Assembly: GCA_046330435.1 (NCBI GenBank)
Contig: JAXLST010000005.1
Coordinates: forward strand, 310,001 to 374,000
DNA length: 64,000 nt
DNA from: Ga0077560 sp046330435
GTDB lineage: Bacteria; Actinomycetota; Thermoleophilia; Miltoncostaeales; Miltoncostaeaceae
Direction: 5' to 3'
A program made the translations under genes and the position numbers. The notes under the pieces are model-generated. The model was not told the DNA's origin. It saw nothing but the letters and a program-made list of their open reading frames with translations, and did no database searches. Shown one piece after another: positions 24,939 through 33,734 of this stretch; positions within the stretch are counted from its first letter, which is position 1, and each line of letters starts with the position of its first letter.

Positions 24939-25904
24939 TCAGCGGGCGGCGCGGACCTCGCGGGGCAGCGCGAACACGACGCCCTCGGCGCTCGGGAGCT
25001 CCGCGCCGGTGCGGTCGAACCCGAGGCGCTCCAGCATCTCCGCGACCTCGCGCACCAGCACCTCCGGCGCCGACGCGCCGGCGGTGAGGGCGACCCGCCG
25101 CTTGCCCTCCAGCCAGGACGGGTCGACGGCCGAGGCGTTCTCGATGAGGTGCGCCTCGGCGCCGCTCGCCTGGCCCACCTCCACCATCCGGTTGGAGTTG
25201 GAGGAGTTCTGCGAGCCCACCACCAGCACCAGGTCGGCGCCCTCGCCCACGGCGGACTTCACGGCGTCCTGCCGGTTCTGGGTGGCGTAACAGATGTCGC
25301 TCTTGGGCGGCAGCTCCAGGTCCGGGAACCGCTCGCGGAGGATGCGCACGATCTCGGCGGTGTCGTCGAGCGACAGGGTGGTCTGGGTGGTGAGGGCGAC
25401 GCGCTGGGGGTCCGGCACCTCGACGGTGCGGGCCTGGTCGGCGTCCTCCACCACGATCACGCGGTCGGCGGCCTCGCCGCGCGTCCCGATGACCTCGTCG
25501 TGGTCGGCGTGCCCGACCAGCAGCACCGTCGCGCCGCGGGAGGCGAACCGCCGCACCTCGGCGTGCACCTTGCTCACCAGCGGGCAGGTCGCGTCGATGA
25601 CGCGCAGGTTCCGTGACCGGCAGTTCTCGTACACCTCCGGCGCCACGCCGTGGGCCGAGAGGATGATCGTGGCGCCCTCGGGGACCTCGAGCTCGGTGGG
25701 GACGAACACCGCGCCGCGCTCGGCGAGGGTGTCGACGACGTGCCGGTTGTGGACGATCTCACCGCGCACGTAGACCGGCGGGCCGAGCTCGTCGAGCGCA
25801 CGCTCCACGGTCTCGATGGCGCGGTCCACGCCCGCGCAGTAGCCGCGCGGTGCGACGAGGTCGAGGGCTCCGGGCGCCGGCGTTGGGCTGGCCGAGTCGG
25901 GCAT
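24939..25904 (-). CDS. ispH: 4-hydroxy-3-methylbut-2-enyl diphosphate reductase
   Basis: IspH (LytB) carries out the last step of the MEP isoprenoid pathway on a 4Fe-4S cluster. Three conserved Cys are visible: GYCAGVDRAIE (~23), DATCPLVSKVH (~107) and ICYATQNRQDAV (~205). YVRGEIVHNRHVV and VVGSQNSSNSNRMVEV are family blocks. 321 residues. Start taken at ATG 25904, because TACCCT (25912-25917) ends 7 bases before it; GTG at 25907 is less likely. Confidence 0.97.
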   Translation of the reverse strand: MPDSASPTPAPGALDLVAPRGYCAGVDRAIETVERALDELGPPVYVRGEIVHNRHVVDTLAERGAVFVPTELEVPEGATIILSAHGVAPEVYENCRSRNLRVIDATCPLVSKVHAEVRRFASRGATVLLVGHADHDEVIGTRGEAADRVIVVEDADQARTVEVPDPQRVALTTQTTLSLDDTAEIVRILRERFPDLELPPKSDICYATQNRQDAVKSAVGEGADLVLVVGSQNSSNSNRMVEVGQASGAEAHLIENASAVDPSWLEGKRRVALTAGASAPEVLVREVAEMLERLGFDRTGAELPSAEGVVFALPREVRAAR

Positions 25905-25934
25905 CACCGGCAGGGTAGCGGACGCGGGGCGCGC

Positions 25935-26717
25935 TCAGCCGCGCAGGTGGCCCAGCACCAGCTCGGCGGCCTCCGCGGGGTACTCCAGATGCGGGAAGTG
26001 GCCGGCCCCGGGGATCTCCGCGTACCGGCCGTCCGGCGCCGCCGCGGCGAAGTCCCCTCCGGGCTCCGGGGGCGCGAGCGGGTCGTGCTCGCCGCAGCAC
26101 ACCAGCACGCTGCCGGGCACCGACGGCGCGCACGGCCGCAGGTCGATGCCCATGGTCGCCGCCAGCGACGCGGCGGCGACGCGCAGCGAGGAGGAGGTGA
26201 TGGTGCGGGTGGTGGCGGCCACGAACCCCGCGAGCGGCTCGTGGTCCACGTGCCCGGGCCGCCCGGCCGCCCTCCGGTAGGCGGCCTCCAGCCGCCGCGG
26301 GCGCCGCGCGAGGGCCGCGACCACCGCGAGGAACAGGGCACCGCCCAGCACCGGCACGCCGGCCAGCTCACGGCCGCTGCGCGGCAGCCAGGTGCGGGGC
26401 GCAAGCGGCGCCACCGGCGGCGCCAGCATCACCACCCGCGCGGGCGCGGGGTGCATCGCCCGGGCGAGCAGCGGCACCACCTGCGCCCCCAGGGAGTAGC
26501 CCACCAGCCCGTGCACGGGGCCGCTCGCGGTCACGCGCGGCGCCAGCCACGCCGCGATGTCCCGCGGGCCGCCGCGCAGCACCCCCTCGGGGGCGTCGGC
26601 GGTCTCCACGCGGAACCCGGCGGCGCGCAGGGCGTCGTCCAGGCCGCCCCAGCATCCCGGCGGGCAGCGCCAGCCGTTGACCATCACCACCCGCCGTCCG
26701 GGTCCCGGGCCGTCCAC
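25935..26717 (-). CDS. alpha/beta hydrolase (paralogue A of a divergent pair)
   Basis: 260 residues. The N-terminus RRVVMVNGWRCPPGCWGGLDD matches the divergent neighbour. Nucleophile elbow GYSLGAQ (~80), acid in GEHDPLAPP (~207) and catalytic His in GAGHFPHLEYP (~240) form a complete triad. No signal peptide, so cytoplasmic. Substrate unknown. GTG start lies 6 bases after a CAGGAT hexamer that is half of a perfect palindrome shared with the plus-strand gene. 30 bases upstream of ispH on the same strand, so co-transcription with ispH is possible. Confidence 0.88.
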   Translation of the reverse strand: MDGPGPGRRVVMVNGWRCPPGCWGGLDDALRAAGFRVETADAPEGVLRGGPRDIAAWLAPRVTASGPVHGLVGYSLGAQVVPLLARAMHPAPARVVMLAPPVAPLAPRTWLPRSGRELAGVPVLGGALFLAVVAALARRPRRLEAAYRRAAGRPGHVDHEPLAGFVAATTRTITSSSLRVAAASLAATMGIDLRPCAPSVPGSVLVCCGEHDPLAPPEPGGDFAAAAPDGRYAEIPGAGHFPHLEYPAEAAELVLGHLRG

Positions 26718-26722
26718 GGGGG

Positions 26723-26737
26723 CATCCTGTCAGGATG
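26723..26737. promoter_or_regulatory. palindromic divergent promoter between paralogous hydrolase genes
   Basis: CATCCTGTCAGGATG is a perfect 15-base palindrome centred on T26730. Each arm contains CAGGAT read outward, and each CAGGAT ends 6 bases before the GTG of its gene (26743 on plus, 26717 on minus). The 25-base intergenic region therefore appears to hold two back-to-back -10 elements for two leaderless mRNAs, and the dyad could also be an operator. Confidence 0.55.
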
Positions 26738-26742
26738 AGCCG

Positions 26743-27507
26743 GTGCGGCGCACCGTTCACGAGCTCGGCAGCGGCCCGCACGTGCTCATGGTCAACGGCT
26801 GGCGCTGTCCGCCGCACGCCTGGGCGGGCGTGGACCGGGCGGTCGCCGCCGCGGGGTTCCGCGTGACCTGCACCGAGCCGCCGCACCCGGTGCTGGGCGG
26901 CGGGCCCGTCGCTGTCGCCGACTGGCTCGCCGAGGAGTGGCGGGACCGCGACGCCCCGTACGCGGTGATCGGCTACTCCCTGGGGGCGCAGGCCGCGCTG
27001 ATGCTGGCGTCCCGGCTGCCGCGTCCCCCGGAGCGCCTGGTCCTGCTGGCGCCCCTGGTCCTGCCCGTGCGCGGCCCCTCCTGGCTGCCGCACCCGTGGC
27101 GGCAGGTGGCCGACCTGCCGGTGATCGCGCGGATGCTGCTGCGCGCGGGGCGCGCCGCCGTGCGCGGGGTGCCGAAGCCGCGGTGGGACGGGACGGTGTC
27201 GGTGCCGTCCTTCCTCACGACCGTCACGCGCAGCATCCTGTCGGCGCCCGTCCGGTCGTCGGTGAACGGGTTGGCGGCCGCGATGGCGTTCGACCTGCGG
27301 CCGGAGGCCGCGGGGGTGCGCGTGCCGACGCTGGTGATCTCCGGGGAGCACGACTTCATGTCACCCGCCGCCGGAGCCGTCATGCTCGCGGATGCACTCG
27401 GCGACGCGGCGCGGCTCCTGGTGGTGCCGGGCGCCGGACATTTCATGCACCTGGAGGACCCGAAAGTGACGATCCCGCCCATCCTGCGCCACCTGGGCGG
27501 CGCATGA
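26743..27507 (+). CDS. alpha/beta hydrolase (paralogue B of a divergent pair)
   Basis: 254 residues, same layout as the minus-strand neighbour: HVLMVNGWRCPPHAWAGVD at the N-terminus, nucleophile GYSLGAQ (~87), acid in GEHDFMSPA (~205), His in GAGHFMHLEDP (~233). The pair looks like an inverted duplication. First gene of a tight operon: its TGA overlaps the ATG of the inositol monophosphatase gene (ATGA), whose end in turn overlaps the membrane acetyltransferase-like gene. Substrate unknown. Confidence 0.88.
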   Translation: MRRTVHELGSGPHVLMVNGWRCPPHAWAGVDRAVAAAGFRVTCTEPPHPVLGGGPVAVADWLAEEWRDRDAPYAVIGYSLGAQAALMLASRLPRPPERLVLLAPLVLPVRGPSWLPHPWRQVADLPVIARMLLRAGRAAVRGVPKPRWDGTVSVPSFLTTVTRSILSAPVRSSVNGLAAAMAFDLRPEAAGVRVPTLVISGEHDFMSPAAGAVMLADALGDAARLLVVPGAGHFMHLEDPKVTIPPILRHLGGA

Positions 27508-28286
27508 GCCTGCCATCGGAGCTGCTGGAGATCGCCCGCCGTGCCGCGGACGCCGCCGCGGCCGAGCTGCTGCCCCGCTTCGGCGGGCCGGCCAGCGGGG
27601 TCGCCGCCAAGAGCAGCAGCACCGACCTGGTGAGCGACGCGGACCGGGCCGCCGAGGCGGCCATCCGGCGGGTGCTGGGCGACGCGCGCCCCGACGACGC
27701 CCTGCTGGCGGAGGAGGGCGGCAGCGCGGAGGGCACCACCGGCGTGCGGTGGATCGTCGACCCGCTCGACGGCACCACCAACTACCTGTGGGGCATCCCG
27801 CACTGGGCGGTCAGCATCGCCGCGGTCGGGCCGGACGGCGGCCTCGCGGCCGTGGTGCTCGACCCCTGCTCGGGGGAGTGCTTCGCGGCCGGCCGTGGAC
27901 TGGGCGCGTGGCTCGGGGACCGCCCCATGCGGGTGACGCGGCCCGCGGCGCTGGACCAGGCGCTCGTGGGCACGGGGTTCAACTACTCGGCGGAGGAGCG
28001 CGGCCGCCAGTCGCAGGTGCTCACCGGCGTGATGACGCGGGTGCGCGACATCCGGCGGTTCGGCGCCGCCGCCCTGGACCTGGCGTGGACGGCCGCCGGC
28101 CGGCTCGACGCGTTCTTCGAGCGCGGGCTGGAGCGCTGGGACTGGGCCGCCGGGGCCCTGCTGGTGACCGAGGCGGGCGGTGCGGTGCAGGTGATCGACG
28201 CGGCCCCGCCGCGTCCCGGCGGCGTCGTCGCCGCGCACCCGGACCTGGTGGACGAGGTGCGGCGGCTGTTCGAGGACCCCGTGTGA
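27504..28286 (+). CDS. inositol monophosphatase family protein
   Basis: 260 residues. Metal-binding motifs of the IMPase/FBPase superfamily are intact: the Glu of LLAEEGGS (~70), DPLDGTTNYLWGIPHW (~89-104) and WDWAAGALLVTEAGG (~212). It dephosphorylates inositol phosphate or a related sugar phosphate (actinobacteria need inositol for mycothiol and phosphatidylinositol lipids). Coupled to both neighbours by 4-base overlaps. Confidence 0.93.
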   Translation: MSLPSELLEIARRAADAAAAELLPRFGGPASGVAAKSSSTDLVSDADRAAEAAIRRVLGDARPDDALLAEEGGSAEGTTGVRWIVDPLDGTTNYLWGIPHWAVSIAAVGPDGGLAAVVLDPCSGECFAAGRGLGAWLGDRPMRVTRPAALDQALVGTGFNYSAEERGRQSQVLTGVMTRVRDIRRFGAAALDLAWTAAGRLDAFFERGLERWDWAAGALLVTEAGGAVQVIDAAPPRPGGVVAAHPDLVDEVRRLFEDPV

Positions 28287-29080
28287 GGCGCCTGTGGGAG
28301 ATCGACGCGGCCCGCACCGCGGCGATCCTCATGATGGTCACCTACCACGCCGCCTTCGACGTGTGGTGGCTCGCCGCGGGCGCCGACCTCGACCCCTCCC
28401 GCGGCTGGTGGCGGGCCCTCCAGGTGGCCACCGGCTCGTCGTTCATGTTCCTGGTGGGCCTCAGCCACGCGGTGGCCGGGCAGCGGCACCGCGAGCGCGG
28501 GATGCGTGGCGGGGCCCTGTGGGCGCACCACGCGCGCCGGGCCGGCCAGGTGCTGGGCGCGGCGCTGCTGGTGACCGCGGTCACCTATGCCGCGCTCGGC
28601 GGGAGCGACTACGTGCGCTTCGGGATCCTGCACTGCATCGGCACGACGATGCTGCTGCTGCCCCTGCTCATGCGCCTGGGGCCGTGGGTGAACGCAGCGG
28701 TCGCCGTCCCGGTGATCCTGGCGGGCAAGGCCCTGGAGGACACCTACGACGGCAACCCGCTGCTGCTCCCGCTGGGCTGGCGGTTCCCGGAGGGCAGCGG
28801 CACCGACTACTACCCCCTGCTGCCGTGGCTGGGGGTCGCGATGCTCGGCCTCTCGGCGGGGCTGCTGCTGTATCCCCGCGGGGAACGCGGCCCCCTGCTG
28901 GCGCGGCTCCTGGACGGCAGGACCCCGCGGCGGGTGGAGCGCATCACCTGGCCCGGGCGGCACGCCCTGCCGATCTACCTGGTGCACCAGCCCGTGGTGA
29001 TCGCGCTGGTCGCGCTGGCCCTGGTGCTGGCCGGGGTCGGTGTGGACCCCCGGCCGGCACTGGTCACGGCGTCGCCCTAG
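28283..29080 (+). CDS. DUF1624 membrane protein (heparan-glucosaminide acetyltransferase-like)
   Basis: 265 residues with about seven hydrophobic segments. The family N-terminus is clear: RRLWEIDAARTAAILMMVTYH with the conserved Asp-x2-R and His, then FMFLVGLSHAVAGQRHRERG and RFGILHCIGTTMLLLPLL. The C-terminal HALPIYLVHQPVVIAL is typical. Members transfer acyl groups to surface glycans. GTG start overlaps the preceding TGA (GTGA). Its TAG overlaps the convergent lpd stop by CTAG. Confidence 0.87.
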   Translation: MRRLWEIDAARTAAILMMVTYHAAFDVWWLAAGADLDPSRGWWRALQVATGSSFMFLVGLSHAVAGQRHRERGMRGGALWAHHARRAGQVLGAALLVTAVTYAALGGSDYVRFGILHCIGTTMLLLPLLMRLGPWVNAAVAVPVILAGKALEDTYDGNPLLLPLGWRFPEGSGTDYYPLLPWLGVAMLGLSAGLLLYPRGERGPLLARLLDGRTPRRVERITWPGRHALPIYLVHQPVVIALVALALVLAGVGVDPRPALVTASP

Positions 29081-30495
29081 GAGGCGGCGGCCGCCGGCTT
29101 CTTCGGCGGCGGCATGTGGAGCGGGCGCCCGAGGCCCATGAGGGCGGCCTCCTTGAAGGCCTCCGCCAGGGTCGGGTGGGCGGCGATCGAGTCGCCGACG
29201 GTGTCGACGCGGGCCTCGGAGTCGAGGGCGATGACGCCGGCGTTGACGATCTCGGTGGCGTTGATGCCCACCACGACCACGCCCAGCAGCTCGTCGAGCG
29301 AGGTCTCGTGGATGGTCTTCACGAAGCCGGTGCGGTCGGCGAACATCGACGCGCGCGCCACGGCCGAGAACGGGAACCGCCCGACCCGGATGTTGTCCGC
29401 GCCGTACTGCTCGACCGCCTGCGCCTCGGTGAGGCCCACCGCCGCGATCTCCGGGTCGGTGTAGATGCACCGCGGCACCGCGCCGGTGACCTCCGTGAGG
29501 TGGCCGGCGATGTTCTCCGCGGCGACCTCGCCCTCGCGGAAGGCGGTGTGCGCGAGCTGCCAGTAGCCGGCGACGTCGCCGACGGCGTAGATGTGGCCCA
29601 CGTTGGTACGGCGGGTCGCGTCGGTGGGGATGCGGGCCGGCTCGGCGGTGACGCCGGCGGCCTCCAGGCCCAGGTCCTCGACGTTCGCCCGGCGGCCCGT
29701 GGCGACCAGCACCAGGTCGCCCTGCACCTGCTGCTCCGCGCCGGAGGCGTCGGTGAAGTGGAGCGTCACGCCGTCGGCGCCGTCCTCCACCTTCGTCGCG
29801 CGGGCGCCCAGGTGCAGGGTGATGCCCTGCTTCTTGAAGGCCCGCTCCAGCTCCTTCACGGCGTCCGCGTCCTCGGCGGGGATGAGGTGGTCGAGCATCT
29901 CGACGATCGTCACCTCGGAGCCGAAGTGGTTGAAGATCGAGGCGAACTCCACGCCGATGACCCCGCCGCCCAGCACCACCAGGCGCTTCGGCGACTCCTC
30001 GATGGCGAGCAGGCCGGTGCTGTCGACGCAGCGGGGGCCGTCGATGCCCTCGACCGGCGGCCGGGCGGGCCGCGAGCCGGTCGCGATGACCGCGTTCTTG
30101 AACCGGACCGTCTCGCCGCCGTCCACCGCGATGGTGTTGGCGTCGGTGAAGCGGCCGCGGCCCTCGACCACCGTGACCCCGTTGGCCTTGAGCAGGCCCG
30201 TGACGCCGCCCACCGAGCGCTCCACGATGGACTGCTTGTTCGCTTGCACCTGGGCGAAGTCGAGGGCGGCGCCCTCGACGGTGACCCCGAGCTGGGCGAA
30301 CGCGGTGTGCGCGTCCTTGAGGGCGTGGGCGCTCTGCACCCAGGCCTTCGTGGGGATGCAGCCCACGTTCAGGCAGGTGCCGCCCATGCGGCCCTGCTCG
30401 ATGACGGCGACGGACAGGCCCAGCTGGGCCGCGCGGATGGCGGCCGGATAGCCGCCGGGGCCGCCGCCGAGGACGGCGACATCCACCTCGATCAC
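29077..30495 (-). CDS. lpdA: dihydrolipoyl dehydrogenase
   Basis: E3 flavoprotein of 2-oxoacid dehydrogenase or glycine cleavage complexes; reoxidises dihydrolipoamide with NAD. 472 residues. FAD motif VAVLGGGPGGYPAAIRAAQLG at the N-terminus (residues 6-26), redox disulphide in GGTCLNVGCIPTKAW (~40), NAD motif VVLGGGVIGVEFASIF (~175), the second FAD site IYAVGDVAG (~308) and the His-Glu dyad region IAAHPTLAEAFKEA (~445). The extra C-terminal Pro/Lys/Ala tail is unusual but short. GTG at 30495 has AGGAG 7 bases upstream; GTG 30510 lacks one. No E1/E2 genes adjacent. Confidence 0.95.
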   Translation of the reverse strand: MIEVDVAVLGGGPGGYPAAIRAAQLGLSVAVIEQGRMGGTCLNVGCIPTKAWVQSAHALKDAHTAFAQLGVTVEGAALDFAQVQANKQSIVERSVGGVTGLLKANGVTVVEGRGRFTDANTIAVDGGETVRFKNAVIATGSRPARPPVEGIDGPRCVDSTGLLAIEESPKRLVVLGGGVIGVEFASIFNHFGSEVTIVEMLDHLIPAEDADAVKELERAFKKQGITLHLGARATKVEDGADGVTLHFTDASGAEQQVQGDLVLVATGRRANVEDLGLEAAGVTAEPARIPTDATRRTNVGHIYAVGDVAGYWQLAHTAFREGEVAAENIAGHLTEVTGAVPRCIYTDPEIAAVGLTEAQAVEQYGADNIRVGRFPFSAVARASMFADRTGFVKTIHETSLDELLGVVVVGINATEIVNAGVIALDSEARVDTVGDSIAAHPTLAEAFKEAALMGLGRPLHMPPPKKPAAAAS

Positions 30496-30647
30496 GATCT
30501 GGCTCCTCACGGAGGGGGCGAAAACCGGCGGCGGCGTGGGGACCGCACGACCGGGAACACGGGAAGGGTATCGCGGGGCATCCCCCCTTCGGCCCGCCGT
30601 GTGGCAGGGTTGAGCGGGTCGGACCGCCCTTGGACCCGGGAGGCGCA

Positions 30648-31673
30648 GTGAGGATCGTGGTGGTCGGCGGGGGGATGGCGGGCCTGGTGCTCGCCCGGGC
30701 GCTCATGCGCCGCGGCATCGCCCCGGTCGTGCTGGAGCGCGGCGAGGGGGGCGGCACCGCCGAGGGGGCGATCATGCTCCCGTTCCAGGCGTACGAGGCC
30801 CTGGAGGACCTCGGCCTGTACGGCACGGTGCGCGGCGCGGGCCGGGACGTCGCGGTGGGCGAGGACGGCAGGCCGGTGTCCATCGCGCTGGCCCGGCAGA
30901 TCCTGCTGGACCTCATCGCCGAGGGCGTCGACGTGCGCAACGACCAGGAGGTGCTGGACCTCCTGCGCGACGGGGACCGGGTCGTGGGCGTGCGGGTGCG
31001 CACCCAGGCCGGCGAGGAGGACGTGCCCGCCGACCTGGTGGTGGGCGCCGACGGCACCATGTCCCGGGTGCGGGAGCTCGCCGGGATCCCGCACGTCACG
31101 CGCCCGTCGGAGGGCGGCGGCCTGTCCTACCGCTCGCCGGTGGTGACGCCGTTCTCGTTCGTGATGGCCTACCAGTCCGACGGCCGGCAGGTGGGCGTCA
31201 TGTCCTGGCCGCAGGGATCCGCGGGCTGGTGGCAGATCGACCGCATCGGCCGCGAGGCGGCGCTCGCCCCCGGCCTGGAGGCCTTCAAGCGCAGCTTCCT
31301 GCGGCTCATGCCCGCCGCGGAGGCGTCCTTGGAGGGGGTGACCAGCATGGACCAGGTGCACTACCGGGAGGTCACCGAGGTGCTCGCCGAGCGCTGGTGG
31401 AACCCCGGCGTGGTGGTGATCGGGGAGGCGGCGCACGCGATGGACCCGGAGTCCGGCGTGGGCGCCGGCCTCGGCTTCGGGGACGCCCTGCAGCTGGCGA
31501 GGAGCATCGAGGTGCACCCGGAGGACCCCGACCAGGCGTGCGCCCACTACGAGCGCTGGCGCCGGCCGGTGGTGGACCCGTACGTCCAGATCGGTGCGCA
31601 GGGCGCGCGCATCCCGCAGATGCCGCCCGACATGCCGCGCCCGCCGTGGGAGTACTGGCCGCCGCGGGACTGA
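30648..31673 (+). CDS. FAD-dependent monooxygenase (PHBH/UbiH-like)
   Basis: 341 residues. FAD dinucleotide motif VVVGGGMAGLVLARALMRRG at residues 4-23, DG motif LVVGADGTMSRVRELAG (~130), and GEAAHAMDPESGVGAGLGFGDA (~262), the GD motif of aromatic hydroxylases. Substrate unknown; short for the family. GTG start with GGGAGG 5 bases upstream. Monocistronic as far as seen. Confidence 0.9.
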   Translation: MRIVVVGGGMAGLVLARALMRRGIAPVVLERGEGGGTAEGAIMLPFQAYEALEDLGLYGTVRGAGRDVAVGEDGRPVSIALARQILLDLIAEGVDVRNDQEVLDLLRDGDRVVGVRVRTQAGEEDVPADLVVGADGTMSRVRELAGIPHVTRPSEGGGLSYRSPVVTPFSFVMAYQSDGRQVGVMSWPQGSAGWWQIDRIGREAALAPGLEAFKRSFLRLMPAAEASLEGVTSMDQVHYREVTEVLAERWWNPGVVVIGEAAHAMDPESGVGAGLGFGDALQLARSIEVHPEDPDQACAHYERWRRPVVDPYVQIGAQGARIPQMPPDMPRPPWEYWPPRD

Positions 31674-31792
31674 CGCCGCCCGAGGGCGGTGTCGCACTCC
31701 TCAACGTGATGGTCACCGCCGCGTAACCCCGTGGCCGGGGCCGGTCCGCAGCATCCGGACCGCAGTCCCACGCCTACGAGGAGCCCATACCG

Positions 31793-33235
31793 ATGACGTG
31801 CCCCGGCCGCATGGCCGCCCTGCTCGGCGCCGCAGGCGCCCTGGCGGTGGGCGGCGTCGCCTTCGCGGCGGCCCCGAACACCGGTCCCAGCAGCTCGCAG
31901 TCCCCCTACGTGGTCCCCGCCGTCCCCGGCGTGCAGACCACCTCGATCCTCACCGTCGGCGACGCCGCGGGCACCAAGCCCGACGGCAGCGCGTACCGCA
32001 TGGTGGGCATCCCGGACGGCCTCGGCGCCTTCTCCAACGGTGACGGCACCTTCACCGTCCTGATGAACCACGAGCTCACCAACACGGCGGGCGTCACCCG
32101 GGCGCACGGCGCCAAGGGCGCCTTCGTGTCCGCCTGGACCATCCGCAGGCGCGACCTGAAGGTCCTGGGCGGCCGCGACCTCATCCAGGACGTCGCCACC
32201 TGGAACACCGCGACCGGCGCGTTCAACGCCCCGGCCAAGGGCGTCGCGTTCAGCCGCTTCTGCTCCGCGGACCTCCCCGCCGAGAGCGCCTTCTACAACA
32301 GGCGCACCGGCCTGGGCTTCAAGGGCCGGATCTTCATGAACGGCGAGGAGAGCGGCGTCGAGGGCCGGGCCGTCGCCCACACCCTGGGCGGCACCAGCTA
32401 CGAGCTGCCGCACCTCGGGAAGTTCAGCTGGGAGAACTCGCTCGCCAACCCGGCGACCGGCGACACCACGGTCGTGGTGGGCACCGACGACGGCACCGGC
32501 GGGCAGGTCTACGTGTACGTCGGCAGGAAGCGGAAGACCGGCAACCCGGTCGAGCGCGCCGGCCTGGTGGGCGGGAAGCTCTACGGCGTGAGGGCCACCG
32601 GCTTCGCCGCCGAGGACCCCGCCACCGGCATCCCCTCGGGCACGGCGTTCACCCTCGTGGACCTCGGCGACGTCTCCGGCCTCACCGGGGCCCAGCTCGA
32701 GGCCAGGTCGGTGGCCCTGGGCGTCACCAGCTTCCAGCGGCCCGAGGACGCGTCCTGGAACCCGGAGCGCACGAAGCAGCTCTACCTGGCGACGACCGCG
32801 AGCTTCACCGGCAACAGCCGGCTGTGGCGGCTCAACTTCGCGAACCCGGCCGACCCGGCCGCCGGCGGCACGATCGACATGCTGCTCGACGGCTCCGAGG
32901 GCCAGCGGATGCTGGACAACCTCACGGTGGACGACGGCGCGGTCCTGCTGCAGGAGGACCCCGGCAACCAGGCGCACATCGCGGCGCTGTGGAGGTACCG
33001 CATCAAGGACGACAGCCTGGTCAAGATCGCCGAGCACGACGCCGCCCGCTACACGCCCGGCGTCCCCGGCTTCCTGACCCAGGACGAGGAGTCCTCGGGG
33101 ATCATCCCGGTCGACGGGATCCTCGGCGACAACACGTACCTGTTCGTCCAGCAGACCCACCTCGCGAGCACCGACCCGGAGCTCGTCGAGGACGGGCAGC
33201 TCCTCGCCATGCGCGTCCCGGAGGGACGCCGCTAG
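31793..33235 (+). CDS. PhoX/DUF839-like secreted protein
   Basis: 480 residues. Signal peptide (MAALLGAAGALAVGGVAFAA), then a beta-propeller-like PhoX-type fold: GDGTFTVLMNHELTNTAGVT, SADLPAESAFYN, GRIFMNGEESGVEGRA, FQRPEDASWNPE and DEESSGIIPVDGILG, with the acidic residues that bind Ca/Fe in PhoX-type alkaline phosphatases. It may release phosphate from esters. A GAGGAG precedes the ATG by 11 bases. No PHO box as clear as that of pstS was found upstream. Confidence 0.82.
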   Translation: MTCPGRMAALLGAAGALAVGGVAFAAAPNTGPSSSQSPYVVPAVPGVQTTSILTVGDAAGTKPDGSAYRMVGIPDGLGAFSNGDGTFTVLMNHELTNTAGVTRAHGAKGAFVSAWTIRRRDLKVLGGRDLIQDVATWNTATGAFNAPAKGVAFSRFCSADLPAESAFYNRRTGLGFKGRIFMNGEESGVEGRAVAHTLGGTSYELPHLGKFSWENSLANPATGDTTVVVGTDDGTGGQVYVYVGRKRKTGNPVERAGLVGGKLYGVRATGFAAEDPATGIPSGTAFTLVDLGDVSGLTGAQLEARSVALGVTSFQRPEDASWNPERTKQLYLATTASFTGNSRLWRLNFANPADPAAGGTIDMLLDGSEGQRMLDNLTVDDGAVLLQEDPGNQAHIAALWRYRIKDDSLVKIAEHDAARYTPGVPGFLTQDEESSGIIPVDGILGDNTYLFVQQTHLASTDPELVEDGQLLAMRVPEGRR

Positions 33236-33257
33236 GCAGCCGACGGTGCGGATCCGC

Positions 33258-33276
33258 CCCGCCGGTCACCGGCGGG
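33258..33276. terminator. hairpin between convergent genes
   Basis: 8-bp stem 33258-33265 (CCCGCCGG) with 33269-33276 (CCGGCGGG), loop TCA, followed by a second GC-rich dyad to 33290. It lies between the PhoX-like gene and the convergent 46-residue gene. Confidence 0.5.
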
Positions 33277-33311
33277 CGCGGGTCCCGCGCCGCACCGCTC
33301 CACCCGCGCGT

Positions 33312-33452
33312 TCAGCCGGGGGGAGTGATCGACGCGATCAGCGTCGCCGCGTCCGCGCTCTGGTCCGCCAGCTCGGCCAGGACCTCGGAGATACGGCGCT
33401 CGACGGAGCCTGACTCAACCGGCTCGGGGGCGTGGGCGTTGGTCTCATCCAT
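33312..33452 (-). CDS. 46-residue acidic small protein
   Basis: Starts MDETNAHAPEPVESG and continues into one amphipathic helix (VERRISEVLAELADQSADAATLIASI by position 17-42), ending TPPG. No family recognised. Support: a recognisable promoter (33497-33526), AGGA about 9 bases before the ATG, and a hairpin just past its stop. Two ATGs overlap at the start (ATGGATG); the first keeps the frame. Being short, it would be missed by many gene callers. Confidence 0.55.
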   Translation of the reverse strand: MDETNAHAPEPVESGSVERRISEVLAELADQSADAATLIASITPPG

Positions 33453-33496
33453 CGGGGGTGTTCCTCACGACTCATGCGGGGGGTGCGCTCGGTTCA

Positions 33497-33526
33497 AAAC
33501 TAGCCCCGCCGGTTCCGCAGCTGCAA
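33497..33526 (-). promoter_or_regulatory. sigma-70-type promoter for the 46-residue gene
   Basis: On the minus strand TTGCAG (33521-33526) and TAGTTT (33497-33502) are separated by 18 bases, a good -35/-10 pair. The predicted start lies ~40 bases ahead of the ATG at 33452. Confidence 0.5.
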
Positions 33527-33734
33527 CCTCGGAGAGCGGCGCCGCCAGGCCCACGTGTATCGCTTCTCCCGGCCTTCGCGAGCCATCGCCCCCGCCCTCG
33601 TCACGAGCCGTGCCGGGGGGCTGTAACACCGTCGGCCGCACGGCGTCGCAACCTGTCATGCGGGCCCAACTCCGGTGCAACCCGGCGCGGCGACCGGGGC
33701 CGTAGCGTCCGGTCGTCGATCCGGGGAGATGGTC

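Noticed and set aside
27983..31099. Minus-strand open frame of 1038 codons
   Set aside because: It crosses several well-supported genes in another frame and reads as Arg/Gly/His-rich nonsense.
31674..31792. PHO box or terminator before the first PhoX-like gene
   Set aside because: GGTCACCGCCG is a single possible unit and the CCGCC/GGCGG dyad is only five base pairs, both too weak to call.
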